Origin: DAOVFN01 sp964607835
Lineage (GTDB): Archaea > Aenigmatarchaeota > Aenigmatarchaeia > QMZP01
Assembly (NCBI GenBank): GCA_964607835.1
Contig: CAZSLL010000001.1
Span: 1 to 64,000, forward strand
DNA: 64,000 bases
Direction: 5' to 3'
Below are positions 7,613 to 16,008 of this stretch, in pieces. A program made the translations under genes and the position numbers. How positions within the stretch are numbered: position 1 is the stretch's first letter; each line of letters begins with the position of its first letter. Below the pieces are notes generated by a model. The model worked only from the letters and a program-made list of their open reading frames with translations. It was not told the origin of the DNA and ran no database searches.

Positions 7613-8629
7613 TCAGGCCTCCTCGCTTGTCAGGGCTGTGTTAGTCAGAGACGGCGCCCCTTCTGCTGCGGTTGACCTCAGCTCTGCAAGGGTCTTGGTC
7701 ACGTGCTGGTTGAGCCTGCTGAGAACCTGGGCCCTGTTCTTGACGAGCTCCTTGGCCCTCACGCACCCCTCGTTGTCCGGGTTGTTCCTGCAGAAGTTCA
7801 CGAGCCTGTCCTCGATTTTCCCGCATAATGCAGCGTTCGGGTGCTCGTCGCAGTAGCTCCTGGCCCTCTTGACCCCGAGCGTGACGCATTCGCTGAGTTC
7901 CTGGTTCTCCTCGCAGTAGCCCCTCACGAACTCCCTGCAACGCACATCATCCATGTTGTTTCCGGCGATGCAGTATTTCCTGAAGATGGCCTTGCACCGG
8001 CTGTCCTCAGGGCTGCTTTCGCAGAAGGACTCTACCCTGTCCCTGCAGTTTGTGTCATCCGGGTTGTTCCTGCAGTAGTCAGCGACCTTGTCACCGAGCT
8101 CCTGTGCCCTTATCCTCCTGGCTCCCTCGAGTATGTACAGGTGGTATGTTTCTCCGTTGAGTTCCATCTCACCTGCCCACACCTCGACGTCCTCCTTCAT
8201 TACAGAGGAGACGTCGAAGGAGCCAGCCTGGGAGCCGTTGTCGTATATGTCCCCGGTTGCCTGGCCGTCTGCCACTGATACGCTCTTGAGTCTGTACTTC
8301 ACCCCGTCAAGCACGAGCACGCCAATGGCTGCCCTCCTGACCTCTCCGTCCACGGTGACCTTCACCGCGCCGAGGCCGAGCTTGACCAGCATGAAGTCCA
8401 TGGGGTCGTCTGGCGACACGGCAATGCCCTTACCGAGCACTCCCAGGGCATTGAGCACGGGCCTCGTGGAGGACTCGGATATCTCGACATTATCTCCTCC
8501 CTCAAGTCCTGTGTCCTCGACCACGGCCTCATCGGTCTCGTTTGCTGCGGTGGTCGCAGCATCCTGGGCAAGCGCCAGAGCGGGCAGTGCCAGAACCAGC
8601 ATAGCAACAAGCATTGCTGTTGTCTTCAT
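7613..8629 (-). CDS. Exported protein with cysteine-pair repeats
   Basis: A 338-residue protein with a signal peptide (cleavage likely after ALA at about residue 21). Residues about 55-170 form a beta-rich domain. Residues 185-300 hold six repeats of roughly 18-22 residues, each with two cysteines in the pattern x-FC-x2-NPDD-x2-C (for example YCRNNPDDTNC, FCESSPEDSRC, YCDEHPNAALC, FCRNNPDNEGC), suggesting a chain of disulfide-stapled helical hairpins. The C-terminus is a helix. It is upstream of a lipoprotein gene. I infer an extracellular protein stabilised by disulfides; no known family. Confidence 0.75.
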   Translation of the reverse strand: MKTTAMLVAMLVLALPALALAQDAATTAANETDEAVVEDTGLEGGDNVEISESSTRPVLNALGVLGKGIAVSPDDPMDFMLVKLGLGAVKVTVDGEVRRAAIGVLVLDGVKYRLKSVSVADGQATGDIYDNGSQAGSFDVSSVMKEDVEVWAGEMELNGETYHLYILEGARRIRAQELGDKVADYCRNNPDDTNCRDRVESFCESSPEDSRCKAIFRKYCIAGNNMDDVRCREFVRGYCEENQELSECVTLGVKRARSYCDEHPNAALCGKIEDRLVNFCRNNPDNEGCVRAKELVKNRAQVLSRLNQHVTKTLAELRSTAAEGAPSLTNTALTSEEA

Positions 8630-8682
8630 ATCATTATATTGCCCCTGACACCCTTATATCCTTGACTATCCAATATCATGGC

Positions 8683-9537
8683 ATGTGGGAATTCCTGCAG
8701 GAGCACTTCATTGACCCGGTCCTTGCCAACGGCTGGTTCAACCCGGTGAACACACTAGTCTACTCAGCAATCCTGATTGCGGCGGTGTTCCTGGTCTACA
8801 GGCTCCTGGGAAGGATGGGCGTCAGTATAGACAACCGCTTCGTGTGGGCGGTCGTCCCCTTCATATTCTGGGCCTCCTCCACGAGAGTGCTGCACGACGC
8901 GGCCTTTTCGGACAGGCTCCCCCCTGTCCTGAACGCATTCTATTCCTCCCCAATATTCCCCACCCCCGGAAGCTATCTCATCACATTCACACTCGCGCTG
9001 ACAGTCCTTGTCCTGAGCCTGGGAATCCAGAGGCTCTGGGGAATTGCCTACTGGAAGAGCATGCCCGCCGCAGGGTGGGCCCTTGTCCTGCTCAACCTGG
9101 CCATCATTCCCTGGGCAAGTCCTTTCCCGCTCCTGCTAATAGGCGGGCTCACCCTTCTCTGGACTGGAATCTTCTTCTCGTGGCGCCCGCTGCTTGCCCG
9201 CATCCCCATTCCTGCCCTGTCAGACTACTACCACATCCTCCTCAGCAGGGAGAACCTCCTGATTCTGGGGGCACATTTCCTTGACGCCACTGCCACTGTG
9301 GTGGCCCTGGCCCATTTCGGGTACGTTGAGCAGCACGTGGTTCCCAGGCTGATGTTCCCCTACCTCGGGCCCTATGCCATGTTCCTCCTGAAAGGAGTGG
9401 TGGTCCTCCCCGCCCTTTGGGCAATAGACCGATATGCAGAGGACCCGCAGATGAAGAGGTTCCTCAAGCTCGTGGTGCTCATACTTGGCCTGGCGCCCGG
9501 GCTAAGGAACATGCTCAGGCTTATTGCCATGGTGTGA
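8683..9537 (+). CDS. DUF63 family membrane protein
   Basis: A 284-residue polytopic membrane protein with about seven or eight transmembrane segments. The start MWEFLQEHFIDPV and the motif FIFWASSTRVLHDAA are typical of the archaeal DUF63 family, as is LDATATVVALAHFGYVEQH. Role unknown. I chose ATG 8683 because a TATA-like box (CTTATATCC, 8652-8660) lies about 25 nt upstream, consistent with a leaderless transcript. It is divergent from the exported protein at 7613-8629. Confidence 0.8.
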   Translation: MWEFLQEHFIDPVLANGWFNPVNTLVYSAILIAAVFLVYRLLGRMGVSIDNRFVWAVVPFIFWASSTRVLHDAAFSDRLPPVLNAFYSSPIFPTPGSYLITFTLALTVLVLSLGIQRLWGIAYWKSMPAAGWALVLLNLAIIPWASPFPLLLIGGLTLLWTGIFFSWRPLLARIPIPALSDYYHILLSRENLLILGAHFLDATATVVALAHFGYVEQHVVPRLMFPYLGPYAMFLLKGVVVLPALWAIDRYAEDPQMKRFLKLVVLILGLAPGLRNMLRLIAMV

Positions 9538-9550
9538 GCCATCAGAAAGG

Positions 9551-9775
9551 CTTTTAAACTAAATGTAACTATCTATGAGTAACAATACCGAACATTCACG
9601 CTCTCAAATCAAAAATCCAACAAAAAGGCATGGACTGAAAAACAGCTCATGGCTCGGCCCAATGGCCCGCAGGCAGGCAATGCCAGCCGTGGTGCTAAAG
9701 TATACTGGTTTTCGAAGGTTTTTTGAGGTCTTTCAGGTTCTTACACAGGGTTTTCCTGAGAAAGGAGGTTTAGCC
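9551..9775 (+). promoter_or_regulatory. Promoter and leader of module B
   Basis: A TATA-like box CTTTTAAACT (9551-9560) begins about 200 nt without a convincing gene, ending in AAAGGAGG (9771 region) before ATG 9776. The leader has GGCCCAATGGCC (9656-9667), a self-complementary hairpin that matches GCCCAATGGC in module A and CCCAATGGG in module D, then GGCAATGCC. It is AT-rich in its first 70 nt and mixed after that. Confidence 0.4.
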
Positions 9776-9967
9776 ATGAGGGGATCAGCGATGTTACTCA
9801 TCCAGTTGGCAGAGCTCTACCTTTACACTTACCGACAGGTCTGGGTCTGGTTGTTCCTCTGCCTTTTCCTGCCGTTTCCCTATGGGTTGCTGGTGGCCGG
9901 TATCCTTGCATATTTCCACGAATACTTCAGAAAATGCGAGGAGGATGCCCTCAAGGAGGCCAGGAAG
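9776..9967 (+). CDS. Small membrane protein interrupted by a scaffold gap (module B)
   Basis: Only the first 64 residues are readable. Two adjacent hydrophobic stretches (residues 5-16 and 22-46, VWLFLCLFLPFPYGLLVAG) predict one or two membrane helices, then an acidic/basic helix (EYFRKCEEDALKEARK) runs into the gap. The start has GAAAGGAGG 8 nt upstream. The reading frame after the gap cannot be trusted because the gap length is a placeholder. Family unknown. Confidence 0.55.
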
Positions 9968-10067
9968 NNNNNNNNNNNNNNNNNNNNNNNNNNNNNNNNN
10001 NNNNNNNNNNNNNNNNNNNNNNNNNNNNNNNNNNNNNNNNNNNNNNNNNNNNNNNNNNNNNNNNNNN
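9968..10067. other. Scaffold gap, 100 N
   Basis: Exactly 100 undetermined bases, the usual placeholder for a gap of unknown size. It breaks module B, so the number of genes there is unknown. Confidence 0.98.
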
Positions 10068-10200
10068 CATGCTGCGCGGAACCAGGAAAGGTTTTGAGAA
10101 TCCGCCCCTGAGAACCCTTTCCGCCGGGAGCCTGCTCCCTCCCGGCCAACCAGAAAGGAGGTGGTGCTTTATGTGACCCATTCGGGTCAAAAAATGAATA
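10068..10200 (+). other. Module B remainder after the gap
   Basis: Contains CCGGGAG/CTCCC-type inverted bases and a strong AGAAAGGAGG (about 10153-10160) followed by an ATG that is immediately succeeded by TGA (10171-10176). A GACCC-ATTC-GGGTC hairpin follows. No credible protein gene; the frame that runs on through the hairpin and tail motif into the next promoter is unlikely to be translated. Confidence 0.4.
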
Positions 10201-10225
10201 GAAGGGGGTGTGGCGAGCCCCCTTC
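10201..10225 (+). terminator. Hairpin ending module B
   Basis: GAAGGGGG (10201-10208) and CCCCCTTC (10218-10225) form a perfect 8-bp stem with a 9-nt loop, followed by GCTTTGTT. It directly precedes the tail motif, as in the other modules. Confidence 0.6.
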
Positions 10226-10226
10226 G

Positions 10227-10256
10227 CTTTGTTCTGTCAACTTAAAGGTATATGAG
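10227..10256 (+). repeat. Tail motif, copy B
   Basis: Reads TGTCAACTTAAAGGTATATG within a 30-nt match to copy A on the opposite strand; the first 22 bases of the A orientation differ by one or two positions. It lies 1 nt past the module B hairpin and upstream of the promoter of the 10382 gene. Confidence 0.75.
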
Positions 10257-10381
10257 GGAAGCCAAACCCAGGGCTTTATTAAGCCCGTGCCCATATATCT
10301 ACAACAATCGGTTAAAGCGCCAGAACCTTTAAATATCGGTGATTGTTATTATCAGATAGTGACAATCTCCGAGTGATAGTT

Positions 10382-11716
10382 ATGGCAGAGCCAAAGAAAT
10401 CATTGAAAAAGAAAGCGACTTCTAAGAGCACGCCAAGCTCCGATGACCTGAATAAGGGAGCCATGAGGGCGAAAAAAGCCGCGAAGTCCACGGTCAGCGC
10501 CACAGCCAAGTCTCCTGCCTTGAGGAAGCCAGCGGTCAGAGAGCGTGGTTCAAAGAAGCAGGCCGGCAAGGCAAAGAAGCCTTCAAAGGGGGCGGGCAAG
10601 AAGGAAAGAGTGGAGATTCTCAAGAAGTTCACAAGTGAGGTCCTGAAGAAGTACGGCCCCATCATGAAGTCCATAGTTCTCTTCGGCTCCACTGCCAGGG
10701 GCGAGTCCCGCTACGAGTCAGACATAGATGTTTTCGTAATCATTGATGACACCAAGAGCAAGATAAGTCCGGGATACAAGGCCAAGATCGAGGGGGACCT
10801 GGACAAGATAGGCAAGGGCCTTCACAAGAACGTTTCCATCCAGCAGCCCTACCTGCTCACCGAGTTCTGGGCCATGGTGAGGGACGGCCATCCTATAGTG
10901 TTCAATTTCATCAGGGAGGGGGTCCCTGTCTACGACAAGGACGTGTTCCTTCCCATAAAGAGGCTCCTGCAGATGGGCGAGATAAGGCCCAGCAAGGAGG
11001 CCGTGGAGAAGTACATCGAGCGCGGCCCCAAGAGGATAAAGCGGGTGGAGAACGCCAAAATTTACATGGTGGTTGAGGACTGCTACTACGCCATGCTCGA
11101 AAGCGCGCAGGCTGTTCTTATGTTCCTTGGAAGGATTCCTCCCAGGCCCTCTGACGCCCCGGCAACCCTGAGGAAAACCCTCCTCAAGATGAAGTTCGTG
11201 GAGGAGGCTGACATCAGGGACCTCGAGGAGATAATCAATGTCAGGAAAGAGGTGGAGCACAAGAGAATTAAGAAGATGGCGGGCAGCGATGTTGACGACT
11301 GGATAAAGAGGACCAGGAAGTTCGTCAAGAAGATGCAGGGGCTAATAGTCAAGATAGAGGTCCTCAAGAGGGAGGGTATAGTGGACAAGTCCTACCAGAT
11401 AATGAACGAGACCGCGCTCACGCTCATGAGGTCTCTGGACAAGAAGCCCACGAAACAGGGAATGGTCAGGGACTTCGAAATCCACCTGGTCAAGCCCGGA
11501 ATAGTGAACGAGAGCTACCTCAGCGTCATGAAGAGGCTCGAGGAAATGAAGAAAGCCATCAAGGACGGAAAGATTATGGACCTTCCCAAGCAGGACATCC
11601 TCATGCAGAGGGAATATGTCAGGAAGTTCATCCACGAGGCAGGCAAGATTCTCAGGAAGAAGCCCTCTGCAAAAGGGAGCATCCCGAGTCAGATTGACGA
11701 CAAGAACGACCTCTGA
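10382..11716 (+). CDS. Nucleotidyltransferase-HEPN-type fusion protein
   Basis: A 444-residue protein. Residues 1-75 are a Lys/Ser/Ala-rich basic tail, likely disordered and nucleic-acid binding. Residues about 78-190 carry a minimal nucleotidyltransferase domain with the signature GSTARGESRYESDIDVFV (GSxxRG...SDxD), the metal-binding aspartates included. Residues about 215-330 are helical and resemble a HEPN-like domain (ENAKIYMVVEDCYYAMLESAQAVLM, RKEVEH). A further helical region follows. NTase/HEPN pairs act in toxin-antitoxin and other RNA or protein modification systems; the fused form is seen in archaea with unknown role. Start chosen at ATG 10382: a TATA box CTTTAAATA lies at 10327-10335. 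Confidence 0.75.
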   Translation: MAEPKKSLKKKATSKSTPSSDDLNKGAMRAKKAAKSTVSATAKSPALRKPAVRERGSKKQAGKAKKPSKGAGKKERVEILKKFTSEVLKKYGPIMKSIVLFGSTARGESRYESDIDVFVIIDDTKSKISPGYKAKIEGDLDKIGKGLHKNVSIQQPYLLTEFWAMVRDGHPIVFNFIREGVPVYDKDVFLPIKRLLQMGEIRPSKEAVEKYIERGPKRIKRVENAKIYMVVEDCYYAMLESAQAVLMFLGRIPPRPSDAPATLRKTLLKMKFVEEADIRDLEEIINVRKEVEHKRIKKMAGSDVDDWIKRTRKFVKKMQGLIVKIEVLKREGIVDKSYQIMNETALTLMRSLDKKPTKQGMVRDFEIHLVKPGIVNESYLSVMKRLEEMKKAIKDGKIMDLPKQDILMQREYVRKFIHEAGKILRKKPSAKGSIPSQIDDKNDL

Positions 11717-11909
11717 AATCCTTTCAGTAATCCCTGGTTTTTTAACCCCTGAACCCTTGCGGGAGCGCCTTCAGGAGGAATTCCATCCTTCGCGGTTTCC
11801 GGATATCTCTCATGAGGCACCCGGAACAATCACTGATTTGTTCAAAAGAGAGCATGATGCTGGTATAGCTAATGCATGAGCATTCTTATAAAGCCTTCTG
11901 CTGCACAGC

Positions 11910-13796
11910 TCAGCGGAACTCCGCCTTCTTCCACTGCTCAGGCCTCTTGCCCTTCCTCAGGGCGGCTGTGCCGAGCATGGTGAACTCCTCGTCAGGCATC
12001 TCCATGAGGTCCTTGAGGGGCTCCCATGCGTGGTCCCTGACTATCTGGAGCTGCCTCTGCTCGTCACCGGCCACTGCCCCGAGATAACCGAAGTACTCCG
12101 GAGGGAGCTTGTCAGGGTGAACGTCCTTCTCCAGGAACTTGAGGGTAAGCCTGAGGGTCTCTATTGCCCTCTTGAAGGGGTCCTCCCCTCCTCCCCTCTC
12201 GTAGACTACGTAAACATCCTGCTTCTTCCCGAAGCCTGTCTGCCTAAGGTACCAGAGAAGCTTGTAAATCCTGGTGTCCCCCAGCTCCAGGGGCTCGTGC
12301 GCGTGCGTGGGGTTCGGTGCGTTGGCGTGGCATGATATGGTTATCTCCCCTATGTCAGGGGCCAGCCTGACCACCTCTGCCATGTCGATTATGGGGTCCT
12401 TTCCCTGCGTGGCCGTGTGCTCGAAGTCCGCCAGGAACCACACCCTGTCAGTGTTGAGCTGCTTCCGGATGACCTTCACTGCCACGTAAATCTGCCTTAT
12501 GTCCCAGAGCAGGTGCAGGCCCGCGTGCTGGGCGTCCCTGGCGTCAGGGACCTCGATGGCTATCTTCAGGTTCTCGGCTATCTCCTGCAGTGCCTTGTGC
12601 CCTGCCAGCTCCTTGGGTATGAGCTCTTTCTCCATCCACTCCAGGGTGTCCTTCATGTGCCCCTCGAGGTACTTGGCTGCCACCACGCCATAGAAGAAAT
12701 CCTTGAACTTCCGGTCGTTATCGTTCTCCGCCTTCCTCCAGGCTTCGTGTAGCCACTCGGGGTTGTCGTAGTCCATTCCGTACTTCTCTGTTAGTATGGG
12801 ATAGAACTTGGCCATCTCAACCCACATTGGGTCCTTCTTGAAGAACAGGTAGTTTGCCATTATGAGGTAGCCGTCAAGCACGCCCTGGGCGGCCCTGAGC
12901 TCCTCTGACTCCCAGGGCTTCCCCGCGGCGAGCTTGCCCTCCAGGGCCTTCCTTATTTCCCCTCTCTGAATCTTGGCTCTCTCAACAACGCTTTCCTTGC
13001 TTATCTCGTCAACAATCTGCCTGCCCTTGTCCTGCAGCGCCTTTGACTCCTCGGTCTCTTTCTTCACAATGTCAGCGGCCTCTTTCTCGCTCTTTCCCTC
13101 GTTCAGGAGATGAGCCATCCTTGCCTTCTGCTTCCCGGGGTTCATGGCAATCTCAGGGAAGCGGTTGAGCTGCATGACGTGGTCAATAATCTCGTTGTCG
13201 AACCCGGCACTTGACAGCCTTTTGTGGTACTCGTCCTTTATCCACCTGTCGTACCTGATGTTTATCTCGCTGCTCAGGGTGCTCTGCTCCTCATCGTTCA
13301 GGATGTCCCTTGAGTAGATGTCTCCCCTCTCCCTCACGAACCATTTCCTGAGCCTCTCCGAGTCCTCCAGTATGCGGGAGATGAATTTGCCTTCGTGGTC
13401 GCAGAATGACATGGTGAGCTTCCTGGAAGTGTATGTCATAAGCTCGAGCCAAATGTTCAGGCAGGCGTGAAAGTCCACGTACTTCGCTCCCGCCCGGACA
13501 GATGACATGATGGATTTCTTTATGTGGTCCTGCGCGTCCCTCCAGTCAGAACGCTCGGGTATGCACATGGGAATGGTTAGCGAGCCGTGCATGAGCACGT
13601 CGACGTGCTGCTTGTTGGCCATGTGGCGAATCTCCTCCCCGTCGGTCTCAGTGACCTCGTGGGGCACATCCAGTGCTATCTCAATGCAGGGAGTCCCCCT
13701 GGTTATTCCGAAGCCCAGCTTCTTTATGGCAGTGGCCAGCTCCTCTGACCTCGCCACGTAATGCAGCCCTGTGGTAACGCCGAGCCTGTATCCCAT
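11910..13796 (-). CDS. Large TIM-barrel (AP endonuclease family 2-like) protein with helical insertion
   Basis: A 628-residue protein. Residues 1-120 (MGYRLGVTTGLHYV, CIEIALDVP, HVDVLMHGSL, AKYVDFHACL) and residues about 415-590 (LKIAIEVPDA, VWFLADFEHTATQGKDP, IGEITISCHANAPNPTHAHEPLELGD, VYVVYERGGG) look like the two halves of a TIM barrel with His/Glu/Asp at strand ends, as in endonuclease IV and sugar isomerases. Between them lies a mainly helical insertion of about 290 residues. A metal-dependent enzyme is likely; the substrate is unknown. A much smaller relative is at 6332-7216. The 15618-13876 gene lies just upstream on the same strand. Confidence 0.65.
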   Translation of the reverse strand: MGYRLGVTTGLHYVARSEELATAIKKLGFGITRGTPCIEIALDVPHEVTETDGEEIRHMANKQHVDVLMHGSLTIPMCIPERSDWRDAQDHIKKSIMSSVRAGAKYVDFHACLNIWLELMTYTSRKLTMSFCDHEGKFISRILEDSERLRKWFVRERGDIYSRDILNDEEQSTLSSEINIRYDRWIKDEYHKRLSSAGFDNEIIDHVMQLNRFPEIAMNPGKQKARMAHLLNEGKSEKEAADIVKKETEESKALQDKGRQIVDEISKESVVERAKIQRGEIRKALEGKLAAGKPWESEELRAAQGVLDGYLIMANYLFFKKDPMWVEMAKFYPILTEKYGMDYDNPEWLHEAWRKAENDNDRKFKDFFYGVVAAKYLEGHMKDTLEWMEKELIPKELAGHKALQEIAENLKIAIEVPDARDAQHAGLHLLWDIRQIYVAVKVIRKQLNTDRVWFLADFEHTATQGKDPIIDMAEVVRLAPDIGEITISCHANAPNPTHAHEPLELGDTRIYKLLWYLRQTGFGKKQDVYVVYERGGGEDPFKRAIETLRLTLKFLEKDVHPDKLPPEYFGYLGAVAGDEQRQLQIVRDHAWEPLKDLMEMPDEEFTMLGTAALRKGKRPEQWKKAEFR

Positions 13797-13875
13797 TCCT
13801 CACACCGAAAAATCCTGATTGCTAATATAGTATTGCCCTTTGAATGAGATAAAGATTTTCCCTGGTTTGCCCGGC

Positions 13876-15618
13876 TCAGCCAACACCGGCCTTCTTCTTC
13901 CAGAAATCCACCTGCTGGCCGTAGAAGCCCCCGACCTCCACAAGGTACATCTTGACCACCCTCTCGTAGAATGAGCTCTCGTAAGGACCCGGCTTGAACA
14001 GGAACCTGCTGTACGGGGCCAGCCTCCTCTTGAGCGAAGAGTGCTTGTTCTTGACAGAGTCCACAATACTCCTGGCCGAGTTCTTCTTCCTGACCTCGGG
14101 CTTCTCGTCCATCATTATCTTCTTTTCCCTTTCCAGTATGCTGGACTCGCTGGTCCTCGTGCCCAGCATGTCTTCAATTTCCCTGTCGAAGGCAATGCTC
14201 CTGGCCTCCAGCTCCAAGAGGTGGAGAAGCATGACGTTCTGCGAACATATCCACGTCCTCATGGGGTTTATCATGAGGTCCTCCAGCTCACCGCCAGCCG
14301 GAGGGGGAGTCCTTGATATCACCCTCTCAATGTTGAGGTCGAACAGGACGTAGTATAGCTCTGTGGGTATCATGGCAGGCACCGGTTTATTCGCCTGGAG
14401 CGGGTACTGTATAGTGTAATTTTTTAGCTTGTTCCTCACGTATTTCTCGTCCATCTTTCCCGGGTCGAGCCTGTACTTGTACTCTATCCTCTTTATCCAC
14501 TCCTTCACGAAGTCGTCATAAGGGTCAATCATCCATTTGGCGCCGTCCTCCATCCTGGCCTCAGGCTTCCTCTTCTCTCCTATCGGGAATGCCTTCCACA
14601 CCCAGAGCCTGACACCTGTGGCTGCATACGCCCCGCCAAAAGCCGGAATCATGTACGCGTTATTGACAACCCCCGTACCTGTGCCCTGGAAGGACTCCTT
14701 CATCTGCTTGTGCCTGGTGACATAGGGCCTGAGCCACTCCTTGTACGATTCAATGGAGTTCCTCCTCGCCTCTGCCATTGCCTTTATCCTGGCGTACCTT
14801 TCTGTGACAGACGGCCTGAACATCTCCTTCCAGTTCCCGTAGAGCCTCTGCTTGGTCATGAGTACAGTGGCCTCGGCCTGGCTTATGTCCAGCTCCTTCC
14901 TTATCTCATCAACAGTCCATTCCTTGTCAGCGTACTTCTTCTGGCCCATCCTGAGGAAGTCCGTGATGATGGTTGGCCACCTCTTGGCCATGGTTATCAT
15001 GGAGTAGCCCTCTCCTGTGTGGGCGTCAACCCGGTCCACGAAAAGGCTCCTCAGCACGTGCTCGTCACCCTTCTGGTGGCCCTCCTTGAAGTACTCCAGG
15101 ATTTCCTTGTACCTCCTGGCGTCGTGTGCCAAGAGCTCATAATCCTTGACAGCGTCCATGGCGGATGCCAGGCCCTGCTTTATCTGCCCCTCAAGCTTGT
15201 TCCTCTGGGATATGAAGAGGTTGTAGGCGTCCGCGTGCACAGGGGAGACCTCCATGCTCTCGTCCACCTTCCTCACGTTGTACGCCCACTTGGGCATCTG
15301 GAAAACGTAAGACCAGTACATCCCGAGCCCCTGCCCCACCGGGGTTGTGAAGTCCAGGACTATGTCAGTGTTCAGGGCGGCCACGAAGAAGGCCTTTCCC
15401 CAGTACTCCTTGAGCGGGGGGAAGGAGCTCCTTGACTTTTCCTGTAGGAGGTCAATGACAAGACTGTAATTGTCAAGCTCTTCCATCTCCTTCTCATTCA
15501 GCCCGTAGGCTCCCTCTGCCTTCGCCTGCTGGAATTCATCGAGGCCAATCTGCCTGATCTTGTCGGCGTCCTTCTTCCGCCTTTCCTTCTCCTTATTTGC
15601 CTCTTCTGTCTCTGCCAT
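13876..15618 (-). CDS. Unknown 580-residue protein upstream of the TIM-barrel gene
   Basis: No domain recognised. The N-terminal 35 residues are charged and helical, the remainder mixed alpha/beta with several aromatic-rich segments (MYWSYVFQMPKWAYNV, VRLWVWKAFP). A segment near residues 225-265 (WTVDEIRKELDISQAEATVLMTKQR) reads like a helix-turn-helix. No signal peptide or clear membrane helix. It is 80 nt from the following TIM-barrel gene on the same strand, suggesting a shared transcript and job. It has a 150-nt GC-rich leader (15619-15770). Confidence 0.6.
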   Translation of the reverse strand: MAETEEANKEKERRKKDADKIRQIGLDEFQQAKAEGAYGLNEKEMEELDNYSLVIDLLQEKSRSSFPPLKEYWGKAFFVAALNTDIVLDFTTPVGQGLGMYWSYVFQMPKWAYNVRKVDESMEVSPVHADAYNLFISQRNKLEGQIKQGLASAMDAVKDYELLAHDARRYKEILEYFKEGHQKGDEHVLRSLFVDRVDAHTGEGYSMITMAKRWPTIITDFLRMGQKKYADKEWTVDEIRKELDISQAEATVLMTKQRLYGNWKEMFRPSVTERYARIKAMAEARRNSIESYKEWLRPYVTRHKQMKESFQGTGTGVVNNAYMIPAFGGAYAATGVRLWVWKAFPIGEKRKPEARMEDGAKWMIDPYDDFVKEWIKRIEYKYRLDPGKMDEKYVRNKLKNYTIQYPLQANKPVPAMIPTELYYVLFDLNIERVISRTPPPAGGELEDLMINPMRTWICSQNVMLLHLLELEARSIAFDREIEDMLGTRTSESSILEREKKIMMDEKPEVRKKNSARSIVDSVKNKHSSLKRRLAPYSRFLFKPGPYESSFYERVVKMYLVEVGGFYGQQVDFWKKKAGVG

Positions 15619-15790
15619 TCTCCAACTCCCTGCACTTTCGCCGAATCAGGGGGCGAAGCCTCCTGTATGCATTCCGGCTCGAGATGCGCCTTTACCTTTC
15701 CCCGCTTCGCGGCGGCGTTGGCCCCGGGGCGACTTGCACCCAGCCTATGAATTCACTCCAGCTCGAATTATATCCTGAGCCAGGGGGAAT
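15619..15790 (-). promoter_or_regulatory. GC-rich leader of the 580-residue protein gene
   Basis: Read on the minus strand, a TATA-like GATATAATTC (about 15760-15770) is followed by about 145 nt of GC-rich sequence with inverted bases (CGCGAAGCGGGG, GCCCCGGGGC) and the string GGTGCAAGTC, then the start codon. The structure suggests a folded leader; I could not fit a known riboswitch consensus. Confidence 0.3.
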
Positions 15791-15985
15791 TCAGCCGAAC
15801 ATGAGGAGGGCGCCTGAAATCGCGAGCACAAAACCGATTACAATCCCCACTGTGGCGAAGTCATCTGTCTGGTACTCCCCTGTGGAGGGAAAAACGAATA
15901 TCATGACCCCTCCAAGTATTATGAGCACTATACCGCCTATTAATCCCCAGAGGCCGAACATAACAATTAATATTATCCAGCCCAA
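15791..15985 (-). CDS. Small two-helix membrane protein
   Basis: A 64-residue protein made of two hydrophobic segments (residues 2-32 and 45-63) with a short polar loop STGEYQTDDF between them. It starts close to a TATA-like AATTATATATG region shared with the divergent gene at 16009. Function unknown. Confidence 0.6.
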   Translation of the reverse strand: MGWIILIVMFGLWGLIGGIVLIILGGVMIFVFPSTGEYQTDDFATVGIVIGFVLAISGALLMFG

Positions 15986-16008
15986 ATTATATATGTTGCG
16001 GTGTTATC

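Noticed and set aside
1238..10256. Modules A and B as plain assembly chimeras
   Set aside because: The tail motif and leader hairpin are also present in modules C and D, whose codon use is closer to the host, so common origin is more likely; not fully excluded for A.
10161..10376. A 71-codon GTG-start frame after module B
   Set aside because: It would read through the terminal hairpin, the tail motif and the promoter of the next gene.
15619..15790. Cobalamin riboswitch
   Set aside because: Only GGTGCAAGTC resembles it; the rest of the conserved core could not be placed, and the gene is not a known B12 gene.
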